From NCBI RefSeq assembly GCF_900086655.1, contig NZ_LT575476.1, positions 1,577,214 through 1,641,213 on the forward strand: a stretch of DNA of 64,000 bases. The letters are read 5' to 3'. The translations under genes and the position numbers were made by a program. Under the pieces are notes generated by a model, which had not been told where the DNA came from, did no database searches, and worked only from the letters and a program-made list of their open reading frames with translations. The DNA is from Paenibacillus tuaregi. Lineage in GTDB: Bacteria; Bacillota; Bacilli; Paenibacillales; Paenibacillaceae. This document shows, in pieces, positions 1-7,995 of this stretch. Within the stretch, counting starts at the first letter, position 1, and every line of letters starts with the position of its first letter.

Positions 1-639
1 GTAATTAAGGAATACAAGGATATCCAGGAGCTGTGGGTGCAGGAGCAGAAGGGCTTTGTGCACGTCAAGACGGACAGGTGGAACGGGCAGCTGCAGAAAC
101 TGTTCACCAAAAGATATATTACTTCGTGCTGTGGTGCCAGCAGAGCAGGCTTTGTGTTCTTCGGTGATGCACGAACAGCCAAGGTGATGGAAGGTATTCA
201 TGTCACGCTAAGTTTCGAAGATATCTTCCGGCTGATGGACGAGGTGCTGCAGGGTGCGGATTTGTTCCAGCGCACAGGAGGGGTGCACAGCGCGGCGCTC
301 TGTGATCGTGAGCACGTACTGCTCGCACGAAGCGATATTGGAAGACATAATGCGCTTGATAAAATTTATGGCTACTGCTTGAAGCAGGAGATGAAACTGG
401 AGGACAAAATCATTGTGTTCAGCGGCCGCATCTCTTCAGAGATTCTGCTTAAAGTATCGAAGATCGGCTGTGAAGTTATTTTGTCCAAATCAGCCCCAAC
501 GGCGTTGGCGCTTGAACTAGCTGACCAGCTTGGCATTACAACGGTTGGCTTTATTCGCAATAATTCCTGTAACGTATATACACACCCGCAGCGAATTACA
601 GATTGTACAGACAAATCCCCTTCCAAAGTGGTATTCTAA
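1..639 (+). CDS. fdhD: FdhD sulfurtransferase, C-terminal part (5' end outside window)
   Basis: The reading frame is open from the first base, so the gene starts upstream; about 212 residues are visible. FdhD transfers sulfur from a cysteine desulfurase to the molybdenum cofactor of formate dehydrogenase in the cytoplasm. Family hallmarks are a Cys-Cys containing loop near the start ([11 protein letters not shown], where the family has its redox-active cysteine motif), GGVHSAALC, and the strongly conserved [15 protein letters not shown]. In this copy the two cysteines are adjacent, as read from the sequence. It lies 40 bp before moaA in the same direction, which fits a shared molybdenum-enzyme maturation operon. 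A GTG at 37 is only an internal codon and not the start. Confidence 0.93.
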   Translation, partial: VIKEYKDIQELWVQEQKGFVHVKTDRWNGQLQKLFTKRYITSCCGASRAGFVFFGDARTAKVMEGIHVTLSFEDIFRLMDEVLQGADLFQRTGGVHSAALCDREHVLLARSDIGRHNALDKIYGYCLKQEMKLEDKIIVFSGRISSEILLKVSKIGCEVILSKSAPTALALELADQLGITTVGFIRNNSCNVYTHPQRITDCTDKSPSKVVF

Positions 640-679
640 TAGGATCAATTTATTCGGAAGGAAGAATGGGGGGACTTCT

Positions 680-1684
680 ATGACCATCCACGATGAACTT
701 GGCAGAATAATGAGGGATCTGCGGATTTCTGTAACCGACCGTTGCAATTTCCGGTGCCGCTATTGTATGCCTGCTGAAATATTTGATGATGACTACGCGT
801 TTCTTCCGAAGGAGAGTGTTCTGACAGCCGAAGAGATCCGCAGAACAGCCGAGATCTTCGTTTCTCTTGGAGTACGCAAGCTTCGGATTACCGGGGGAGA
901 GCCGCTGCTGCGGAAGGACCTGCCGGAGATTATAGCAAAATTGGCGGCGATCCAGGGAGCAGAGGATTTGTCGCTAACGACCAATGGCAGCCTGCTTGCC
1001 TCTAAAGCAGCAATGCTGAAAGAAGCTGGCCTTCAGCGGGTTACCGTCAGTCTGGATTCCCTGGACGATGAGACGTTCATGTACATGAACGGGGGACGGT
1101 CGAAGGTGAAGCCCATTCTAAATGGAATCGAGGCAGCTAAACAGGCGGGGCTTCTGGTCAAAGTGAATATGGTGGTCCAGAGAGGGTTCAATGACCACGC
1201 GGTTCTTCCCATGGTGGAATATTTCCGGGAACAGGGTATCATTCTGCGGATGGTGGAATATATGGATGTCGGCAATTCCAACGGCTGGAACCGGGAGCAT
1301 GTGGTAGGCAAGCAGGAGCTGCTGAAGCAGATCGGAGAGGAATGGCCGCTTGAGCCGCTCGCGCCTAATTATCCAGGGGAGGTGGCTACCAGATACCGGT
1401 TCCTGGATGGGAAAGGGGAGATCGGCATCATCTCTTCGGTGACGGATGCTTTTTGCTCCTCCTGCACCCGGGCCAGACTGTCTGCTGAAGGAAAGCTGTA
1501 TACCTGCCTTTTCGCCTCGAAGGGTTATGATCTGCGGGAACGGCTTAGAGCCGGACAGACGGATGAAGAGATTGCAGACTATGTCCGGGGAATTTGGGAA
1601 CACCGTCACGATAAGTATTCGCTCGACCGGGGAACTCAGGGTGGGGACGAGCCCCGCGTTGAGATGTCCCATATCGGTGGATAA
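680..1684 (+). CDS. moaA: GTP 3',8-cyclase MoaA
   Basis: This radical SAM enzyme performs the first step of molybdopterin synthesis, converting GTP to 3',8-cyclo-GTP. The N-terminal cluster motif CNFRCRYC (CxxxCxxC) binds the SAM-type 4Fe-4S cluster. ITGGEP follows, and a C-terminal second cluster region contains [18 protein letters not shown]. The protein ends in the Gly-Gly tail (SHIGG) typical of active MoaA. The length of 334 residues is normal. The ATG at 680 is chosen because a G-rich ribosome site (ATGGGGGGAC) lies just upstream and the homologous part begins here; a longer frame back to 530 only overlaps fdhD. It is probably co-transcribed with fdhD. Confidence 0.95.
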   Translation: MTIHDELGRIMRDLRISVTDRCNFRCRYCMPAEIFDDDYAFLPKESVLTAEEIRRTAEIFVSLGVRKLRITGGEPLLRKDLPEIIAKLAAIQGAEDLSLTTNGSLLASKAAMLKEAGLQRVTVSLDSLDDETFMYMNGGRSKVKPILNGIEAAKQAGLLVKVNMVVQRGFNDHAVLPMVEYFREQGIILRMVEYMDVGNSNGWNREHVVGKQELLKQIGEEWPLEPLAPNYPGEVATRYRFLDGKGEIGIISSVTDAFCSSCTRARLSAEGKLYTCLFASKGYDLRERLRAGQTDEEIADYVRGIWEHRHDKYSLDRGTQGGDEPRVEMSHIGG

Positions 1685-1722
1685 TCTTGCTGAGTCCGTC
1701 CCGATCTCAGCGGAGAGGACGA

Positions 1723-1834
1723 GCGATTCTGAAGGAGCGGAGCGTCCGCCTTTGTCTTTCGAAATGCCCCTACTTGGATATCTAGTTCAAGCATTTCGGA
1801 GACAACAGCGGCCTTAAAGAACACTCGGAATCGC
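1723..1834 (+). ncRNA. Structured repeat element, copy A (unassigned)
   Basis: The non-coding stretch 1685-2064 holds this element. An outer stem pairs GCGATTC (1723-1729) with GAATCGC (1828-1834). Inside lies a small hairpin, GCGGA-gcg-TCCGC (1737-1749), followed by CTTTGT. A second hairpin pairs CGAAATGC (1760-1767) with GCATTTCG (1791-1798), followed by ACAACAGCG. A second copy at 63438-63541 keeps the unpaired motifs almost exactly while its stems differ in sequence yet still pair. That pattern suggests a conserved structured nucleic acid, either a small RNA or a 3'-UTR/leader element. Its direction is taken from the common orientation of both copies relative to neighbouring genes. The rest of 1835-2064 shows no gene. 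Confidence 0.5.
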
Positions 1835-2064
1835 AGCGCTTCGAATAGGGTAACTTTCATAAGTTCATTGTATATAGGTAACCGGCATGGAACCATTCTG
1901 CGGCGGCACAAGCCGGCAAGCAGGATGGGCTCATGGCGGTTTTTTTGTTCTGCTCAGAACATGCCCGAAAGTTCATAATCAGTTCATTTTCCTCCGATAT
2001 ACTTCAGTCATCAAATGAAAGCCTGCACTTATCCAGAATGGCTATAATCAGGAGGAAAGTTAAG

Positions 2065-4002
2065 ATGAACACAAGATTTCGGAATCAAATGGCTAGTTTT
2101 TTGCTGAGTGTGGTGCTAATTGCGGTCTTTGCATCCCCAGCTCTTGCGTCCCCGGCTAATGCGGCGGAGGGCATCCATATGGAACGAACGCCTTCAGGCA
2201 TCCCATACGCTCAGCTTGGGCAGGAAATCGACAAGTATGTGAATAAGTATATTGGGAAATCAAGTCCAGGGGCCGCCGTTGTCGTAACCAAGGCGGGCAA
2301 AGTGATTTTCTCCAAGGGGTATGGTTACGCCAATGTGGAGAAACAAATTCCTGTTGACCCTGCCACGACGGTGTTTAACTATGGTTCGATTAATAAGATG
2401 TTTGTCTGGACCTCGGTAATGCAGCTTGTGGAGCAGGGAAAGATGAAGCTGGACCAAGACGTCAAGGCATATTTCCCGAAACAATTCGCGGATAAACTGC
2501 GTTATGACAAGCCGGTTACGATGCTCGATATGATGAGTCATACTGCTGGTTTTGAACAGCATCCGCTAGGCTTGTTTTTAAAGTCCCCCGAGAAGCTGAT
2601 GTCCCTGGAAGAGACCTTGTTATCCGTTCAGCCCGCCCAGGTCTTTGAACCTGGAAAAGTGATGGCGTATTCCAATTACTCCACAGCGCTTGCAGCCTTT
2701 GCGGTGGAGAAGGTGAGCGGGCACAGCTTCTCTGATTATGAAATGAACCGGGTTTTGCGCCCGCTTGGGATGAACCATACGTCTGGTCACCCTACACTTA
2801 AGGATCATCCGGATTTGGCCCGCGCACAAGCGACGGGATATGTATCTGCTGAACGTGGAGGCTTTGAGCCGAGAGATCAATACTATATTCCGTTATATCC
2901 GGCTGGAGCCATGCAGGGAACAGCAGAAGATTTGGGGCGTTTTGCCCAGGCGTTAACCTCCGGGCACAGTCCGCTATTCGTCAAGCCGGAGACGCTCGGG
3001 ATCATGTTGTCCCAGAGCTATACTCCGTATAAGGATTTCCTCGGCAACGCGCACGGATTCTGGGAATACAACACCAAGCCGCATGCGGTAGGACATAGTG
3101 GGAATACGATGGGTTTTTCAAGCGATTTTGCGGTAGTGCCTGATGAACAGCTGGGGGTTGTTGTGCTGACCAATGCTGAAGTGGAGCAGAGTTTAACTTC
3201 AGGGGTGATTGATCTCCTCACCAAAACCCCTAAGCGGGAGACTACAGCATCAGGTGAGAACTTGCAGAAGTCAAGCGAGGTGGCCGGCAGCTATGTAATT
3301 GCACAGAACACATTTTCCACGATACAGGAATTCATGAGTTACCTGGGGCTGGTGAAGCTTGAGGCGAAGGGGGAACATGATCTTGTCATTAACGTAATGG
3401 GATTGTCAGGTGAATACACACAGGTCGCCCCTCAGGTATATAGACTGAACCCGGGTGCCGAACCGCGGCTTCAGAAGCTCGCACCCGAGCTTTATGCGGA
3501 AATGCAGAACGGGAAGGTGGTTCGGCTCAGCAAGGGCAGGGCGACAGATATTGTTCCGCTTGGTTCAGGCCGCGCTGTCCCGGCACTTCTTGCTTATGCG
3601 GCGATTGCTGTGACTGACATGCTGTTCTTCCTGATTGCCCCTCTTGTTCTGCTCGTAAGATGGTTCCTTCGTAAAAGAAAAGGAAGAGGGTCGTCCAGTC
3701 CGGTAGAACGGCTGATTCAAGGTGTCATTCTATGCGGCAGTATTATCGTCATCAATGTCCTGATTCTGCTTGCGAATGTGATGTTTAATCAAGATGTGAC
3801 GGCTGCACAGTTAAATACTGGAATTGTGATAAACTGGATACTAGCTGTACTTGCAGATCTGCTGTTGGTCTATTCGGTTTACAGAGGCAGGAAGAGTGCG
3901 CAATCCAAACACCTGTCATCCCTACAAATTATTACAGCTGTAATCATTAATAGTTATCTAATCCTGCTTTTGAACTGGCATTTTTTCCACTTAATTCATT
4001 AA
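2065..4002 (+). CDS. Secreted/membrane serine hydrolase (beta-lactamase / PBP4* family)
   Basis: A 645-residue protein with an N-terminal signal peptide ending near ASPALASPANAA. A class C beta-lactamase-like domain covers roughly residues 35-390. Its catalytic motifs are SINK (Ser-x-x-Lys, after FNYG), YSNYS (Tyr-x-Asn) and HSGNTMG (the KTG-box equivalent). The C-terminal third carries a beta-rich region and about four hydrophobic helices, so the enzyme domain is held at the outer face of the membrane. Such proteins act as D-amino-peptidases, esterases or penicillin-recognising proteins; the substrate cannot be read from sequence. The ATG at 2065 is preferred because AGGAGGAAAG sits just upstream. 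The gene is 24 bp before the response regulator and probably shares its operon. Confidence 0.85.
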   Translation: MNTRFRNQMASFLLSVVLIAVFASPALASPANAAEGIHMERTPSGIPYAQLGQEIDKYVNKYIGKSSPGAAVVVTKAGKVIFSKGYGYANVEKQIPVDPATTVFNYGSINKMFVWTSVMQLVEQGKMKLDQDVKAYFPKQFADKLRYDKPVTMLDMMSHTAGFEQHPLGLFLKSPEKLMSLEETLLSVQPAQVFEPGKVMAYSNYSTALAAFAVEKVSGHSFSDYEMNRVLRPLGMNHTSGHPTLKDHPDLARAQATGYVSAERGGFEPRDQYYIPLYPAGAMQGTAEDLGRFAQALTSGHSPLFVKPETLGIMLSQSYTPYKDFLGNAHGFWEYNTKPHAVGHSGNTMGFSSDFAVVPDEQLGVVVLTNAEVEQSLTSGVIDLLTKTPKRETTASGENLQKSSEVAGSYVIAQNTFSTIQEFMSYLGLVKLEAKGEHDLVINVMGLSGEYTQVAPQVYRLNPGAEPRLQKLAPELYAEMQNGKVVRLSKGRATDIVPLGSGRAVPALLAYAAIAVTDMLFFLIAPLVLLVRWFLRKRKGRGSSSPVERLIQGVILCGSIIVINVLILLANVMFNQDVTAAQLNTGIVINWILAVLADLLLVYSVYRGRKSAQSKHLSSLQIITAVIINSYLILLLNWHFFHLIH

Positions 4003-4026
4003 CTGTCTTATGAAATGGAGATCTCT

Positions 4027-4704
4027 ATGATTCGTGTGCTTGTGGTTGAGGACGATAAAAATCTCAGAAAATTGATTGCCGCTTCGCTGGAACAGGACAA
4101 TTATCAGGTTCTCCAGGCGGCGAACAGTTCAGAAGCGCTGCGTCATTTGGAGAGCAGCCAGGTGGACCTGATGATTAGCGATATCATGATGCCTGAAATG
4201 GACGGTTATGAGCTAACCCGGCGGCTGCGGGAAGCTAATTACCATTTTCCGATTCTGATGGTAACCGCTAAGGAAGAATATGAGGATAAACGCGAAGGTT
4301 TTATGGCCGGGACCGATGATTATATGGTGAAGCCGCTCGATACGAAAGAAATGCTGCTGCGGGTAGCTGCCCTGCTCAGAAGAGCAAAGATCGCAAGTGA
4401 GCACCGGATTGTCATCGGCGACAGCATTCTGGACTATGACACCTTGACGGTATCCTTAGGTCATGATCAGATTGTTGAGCTGCCCAAGAAAGAATTCTAC
4501 CTGCTGTTCAAGCTGCTGAGCTATCCGGGGAAAATCTTCACTAGGCAGCAGCTGATGGACGAGATATGGGGGCTGGATTCGGAGGCTGATGAGCGCACGG
4601 TTGATGTTCATGTCAAGCGGATTCGGGAGAAGCTGGAGCCGATGAGCCCTTTTCGGATTGTGACGGTCCGGGGTCTGGGGTACAAGGCGGAGAAGCGGGG
4701 ATGA
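4027..4704 (+). CDS. OmpR/PhoB-family response regulator
   Basis: A 225-residue two-domain regulator. The receiver domain has the acidic pair EDD near residue 9, phospho-acceptor Asp52 in ISDIMMPEMDG, and the conserved Lys in MVKPLD. The C-terminal winged helix shows DERTVDVHVKRIREKL and the terminal TVRGLGYK typical of the family. The ATG at 4027 is chosen over 4015 because the GGAG at 4016-4019 is correctly spaced for the later start. Its stop overlaps the sensor kinase start (ATGA), so the two are translationally coupled. Together with the upstream serine hydrolase this suggests an envelope-stress or cell-wall antibiotic sensing unit; the signal itself is unknown. Confidence 0.93.
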   Translation: MIRVLVVEDDKNLRKLIAASLEQDNYQVLQAANSSEALRHLESSQVDLMISDIMMPEMDGYELTRRLREANYHFPILMVTAKEEYEDKREGFMAGTDDYMVKPLDTKEMLLRVAALLRRAKIASEHRIVIGDSILDYDTLTVSLGHDQIVELPKKEFYLLFKLLSYPGKIFTRQQLMDEIWGLDSEADERTVDVHVKRIREKLEPMSPFRIVTVRGLGYKAEKRG

Positions 4705-6080
4705 GGAGGCTTGGCTTTACATCCATCCGTCTCAAGCTGGTTCTGATCTTTATGGGCATCCTGATTGGTTCTTGTCAGCTTGCCTTTACGTTTGCAATCA
4801 ATTTCTATTTCGATAAAGTGATCAAAGATATGGAGACCCAGTTGATGACGGAATCGGGGTTGATTAAGCAGCTTGCAGAGAAAACCAATTTGGAGGCGGA
4901 GGAGATTATCCGGCTTAGCAGGACTTCGTTTTATCAGACGGATGCCTACTACCGGGTTCAGGATATTCCGGTTACATTGGATGCCAAACAGCTGAAGTTG
5001 CTTCAAACGGGGCAAAGCATCTATGTAAGCACGCAGCGGGAGAACCGGGAGATTCGCGCCACCCTGTTCAGACTACGGGAGCAGTACGTGCTCTTGACTC
5101 CCCATGTTGGAGCTTATTTCGATCCCGTTGCCCAGATGATGGTTAATACAATCATCAATTGTGCGATTATTGGAGCTGTACTGATCCTGATTGCCGTACG
5201 GCAGATCATGAAGCCTTTGAAAAAGTTGACAGAAGCCACCCGGGAGGTGGCCCAAGGGAAATTCACCGTTCAGGTTCCATACAAGGGCAGGGACGAGGTC
5301 GCTCTGCTTGCCCAGTATTTCAACCGGATGGTCCAAGAGCTGAAGCATATTGAATACTTGCGAAAAGACTTTGTGAGCAGTGTCTCTCATGAATTCAAGA
5401 CGCCAATTTCTTCGATCCATGGGTTTGCCCAGCTAATCCAGGCAGAATCTCTGCCAAGGGACAAATTTCTGGAATATACGGGCGTCATTATCGAAGAAAC
5501 GGAGCGGCTGACCAAGCTGTCCTCCAACATTCTGAAGCTGTCCAGGGTGGAGAATCAGACGATGATCACCCAAAGATCTTCCTTTGCCTTGGATGAGCAG
5601 ATCCGCAAGACAATTCTGCTGCTGGAGAAGGAATGGCAGCAGAAGGAGCTGGATTTCGAGCTTGAGCTGCCCAAGACGATATACTTGGGTGACGAGGAAC
5701 TGATCCAGCAAATTTGGATTAATCTGATCAGCAATGCGATCAAATTCTCGGGTTATGGAAGCTGCATTTCTATCAGATTAACCTCACTAGAGCAAAGCGT
5801 CCGTATTAGCATTGAAGATGAAGGCAGCGGGATTCCGGAGCCTGTGAGGGAGCGCATATTTGAAGCCTTTTTCCAGGCTGAAGGTTCACATGCCAGGGAA
5901 GGGAACGGGCTTGGTCTGGCGATTGTGAAGCGGGTGACGGAGCTATGCCGCGGCTCCATAACCGTGCAGAGTGTTGAAGGTGAAGGAACAACGTTTACAG
6001 TGGTGCTTCCATGGCTGGAGTCTGAGTTAAATATGGAAGTCATGAACACACATAAAGGCCATGAATCCCTACCCGGATAG
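4701..6080 (+). CDS. Sensor histidine kinase, partner of the OmpR-type regulator
   Basis: A 459-residue membrane kinase. The first transmembrane helix lies around residues 10-33 and a second around 148-170, enclosing an extracytoplasmic sensor of about 110 residues with no recognised fold. A HAMP linker follows, then the HisKA box SSVSHEFKTPISS with phospho-acceptor His230. The ATP-binding domain has an N-box (NLISNAIKFS), G1 (DEGSGIP) and G2 (GNGLGLAI). All residues needed for autophosphorylation are visible. It starts within the stop of the regulator gene, and transcription ends at the hairpin overlapping its own stop codon. Confidence 0.93.
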   Translation: MRRLGFTSIRLKLVLIFMGILIGSCQLAFTFAINFYFDKVIKDMETQLMTESGLIKQLAEKTNLEAEEIIRLSRTSFYQTDAYYRVQDIPVTLDAKQLKLLQTGQSIYVSTQRENREIRATLFRLREQYVLLTPHVGAYFDPVAQMMVNTIINCAIIGAVLILIAVRQIMKPLKKLTEATREVAQGKFTVQVPYKGRDEVALLAQYFNRMVQELKHIEYLRKDFVSSVSHEFKTPISSIHGFAQLIQAESLPRDKFLEYTGVIIEETERLTKLSSNILKLSRVENQTMITQRSSFALDEQIRKTILLLEKEWQQKELDFELELPKTIYLGDEELIQQIWINLISNAIKFSGYGSCISIRLTSLEQSVRISIEDEGSGIPEPVRERIFEAFFQAEGSHAREGNGLGLAIVKRVTELCRGSITVQSVEGEGTTFTVVLPWLESELNMEVMNTHKGHESLPG

Positions 6081-6095
6081 AGATTCATGGCCTTT
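6054..6095. terminator. Strong hairpin, probably bidirectional terminator
   Basis: A perfect 14-bp stem, AAAGGCCATGAATC (6054-6067) against GATTCATGGCCTTT (6082-6095), encloses the kinase stop codon. It lies between the plus-strand kinase and the minus-strand gene ending at 6103. Short A and T runs at its ends would serve transcription arriving from either side. Confidence 0.65.
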
Positions 6096-6102
6096 GGCTT
6101 GG

Positions 6103-6285
6103 TTAGCGGTTCCCCTCTGATTCCTCTATCGATGGACGTGTGCCATCCGGCCGCTCATGAGCTAACCGATCAGGAATTTTCACGCTGTCCGGGTAAGAAC
6201 CTTCAACGAACATCCCGCTGTCCTTGTCAATGTCCCGTTGGGTTACCAGATCCTCATCCTCTTGATGCGTTACATGGTCACTCAT
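6103..6285 (-). CDS. Small acidic hypothetical protein
   Basis: A 60-residue, highly charged protein (begins MSDHVTHQEDEDLVTQRDID) with no hydrophobic segment or known motif. A clear ribosome site (GGGGAGGG) lies eight bases before the ATG at 6285, which is the main reason to accept it as a gene. It sits alone between two signalling loci, downstream of and in the same direction as the YesM/YesN-type pair. I do not recognise a function; the composition is that of a soluble, perhaps disordered, cytoplasmic protein. Confidence 0.6.
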   Translation of the reverse strand: MSDHVTHQEDEDLVTQRDIDKDSGMFVEGSYPDSVKIPDRLAHERPDGTRPSIEESEGNR

Positions 6286-6358
6286 GGTTACACCCTCCCC
6301 TACTGTGGATCAATTGTTTACTCCATGCTTATATTTCCCCTGATTTGGGTCGGCCCAA

Positions 6359-7990
6359 TCATGGACCTATCACTTCCTTGCGGTATTGGGAAGGGGAGAG
6401 TCCGGTCCATTTCTTGAACGTTCTTGTAAAATGGGCCTCATCGCTGTAACCAACCTCCCGGGCTATGGTCTGGACCTTGCTGTCACTGGACTGAAGCTTA
6501 GCTTTGGCGCGTTCCACCCGGAATTGGTGAACATAATCGAGGAAATTAACACCAAGGTCCTGTTTAAACAAGGTTGACAGGTAGGTGCTGGAGACAAACA
6601 AATCCCGGGCTACACTTCCAAGAGAAAGGGAGGGAGAATTGTAGTGCTCATTAATGTACTCGACGGCCTGCTGAATTTTGCGGGGCTGAATCTTCTGCGG
6701 ATTCATCAGCTCCGCCAATTGACGGATCACGCGGAATATTAGGCCCGAAATTTCCTCCAGGGTGTCCATGTGTTCAATCTGTCCGGCCAGCCCCACAAGC
6801 CTGGATACGCCGGAAGGACTCCCACTGTCCGGAAGATCCTTGGCAAGTTGGATGATTCGGGCCAGCAGGGAAAGAGCCTGAAGATTAATCTCACTTCGGG
6901 TCAAAGATTGGCCCGTTTGCAGATGCCCCAGCCAATCTTCGGCACACCGGATTCCCTCCGCAAATAACCCCCTGCTCAAATGCTCAATCAAAGACTGCTC
7001 CAGTCCGACCAGTATGGCTAAGGATTTCGAAGCTTCCCCAGATTCGGCAGTGCTGATTTCAGTGTAGCGGTAGATTCCTCCTTCCCCCTGATAGAACCGG
7101 CGCTCCAGAGCTTGTAATGCTTCCCCGTATGCTTCTGCGAGGCTGTCCAGATTCGGATGCACGTCACTGATCCCTACGCTGACTGATAATTTCAAGTAAC
7201 TTTCCAGATTGCACTGAAGCTGGACTACCCCAGCCTGGAGCTTATCCTGTATCAGATCATGGGTTCCGTTACACAGGGCGATAATCATATCCTGACTTCG
7301 GATCACCTCAATAAGCTGACGGAGAATCTGGCTGAGAGTCTCGCGAACGATGTCCGCAGCTGCAAAATGGATAAGCTGCATATCACTCTCGCTATAACCC
7401 AGCTTCTGCATGGCTTTGCCATCTGGACGTATGGCGATGAGAATCACATTTCGGGTGAGAATGGCGATGCCCAGCTGTTTAGCCAGAGAGAGCCGGTCTT
7501 CTCCATACTGCTTCGGCACCGTCAGCCATTGCCGGATCGTCTGGGATTTGACCACAGGCAGACTCTGCTCCAGCTGACGCCGGATTCCTGAGACTGCATC
7601 TTCCGTCTGTCTTCTCTCAAGCAAGCGGGTAACTGTCTTTCGGAATACCGCTGCGATTTCCCGGGGATGGCATGGCTTGATAATATAATCCTCGACACCT
7701 AGACGGAGCGCCTTCTGCGCATACTCGAAGTCCCCATAACCCGTCAGGAGCACGCACGAGACATCCATTCCGTGCTCCTTGAGCTTCTCGACGAGCTGAA
7801 GACCATCCATCATAGGCATTCGGATGTCGGACAGCAGCAGATCGGCGGGGATGGATTGAAGCAGTTCCCAGGCTTCAAGACCATTCGCAGCCTGGCCGCA
7901 TATTTGAATCCCGAGTGATCCCCAGTCAATCATAGTCAGGAGCCCCTCGCGGGTCGTTGTTTCATCTTCAATGACGAGCAGATTGAGCAT
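6359..7990 (-). CDS. YesN-type response regulator with AraC DNA-binding domain
   Basis: A 543-residue regulator. The N-terminal receiver has the acidic pair IEDE, phospho-acceptor Asp55 (LLSDIRMPMMDG) and the KPC lysine. A long middle region of unknown fold follows, and then two helix-turn-helix motifs of the AraC/XylS type at the C terminus (SLGSVARDLFVSSTYLSTLF and the signature around VGYSDEAHFTRTFKKWTG). In Paenibacillus and Bacillus such regulators usually control sugar transporters and glycosidases encoded nearby. The start is supported by AAGGAGGTAG. It begins 5 bp after the kinase stop, so they form one operon, divergent from the binding protein and giant glycosidase genes that are its likely targets. 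Confidence 0.92.
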   Translation of the reverse strand: MLNLLVIEDETTTREGLLTMIDWGSLGIQICGQAANGLEAWELLQSIPADLLLSDIRMPMMDGLQLVEKLKEHGMDVSCVLLTGYGDFEYAQKALRLGVEDYIIKPCHPREIAAVFRKTVTRLLERRQTEDAVSGIRRQLEQSLPVVKSQTIRQWLTVPKQYGEDRLSLAKQLGIAILTRNVILIAIRPDGKAMQKLGYSESDMQLIHFAAADIVRETLSQILRQLIEVIRSQDMIIALCNGTHDLIQDKLQAGVVQLQCNLESYLKLSVSVGISDVHPNLDSLAEAYGEALQALERRFYQGEGGIYRYTEISTAESGEASKSLAILVGLEQSLIEHLSRGLFAEGIRCAEDWLGHLQTGQSLTRSEINLQALSLLARIIQLAKDLPDSGSPSGVSRLVGLAGQIEHMDTLEEISGLIFRVIRQLAELMNPQKIQPRKIQQAVEYINEHYNSPSLSLGSVARDLFVSSTYLSTLFKQDLGVNFLDYVHQFRVERAKAKLQSSDSKVQTIAREVGYSDEAHFTRTFKKWTGLSPSQYRKEVIGP

Positions 7991-7995
7991 TTGAG

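Noticed and set aside
530-679. In-frame upstream extension of moaA
   Set aside because: It overlaps fdhD, has no ribosome site, and MoaA homology begins at 680 after a strong site.
2043-2048. Perfect TATAAT before the serine hydrolase gene
   Set aside because: It is only two bases from the ribosome site, so a transcript from it would lack the full leader; no matching -35 lies upstream.
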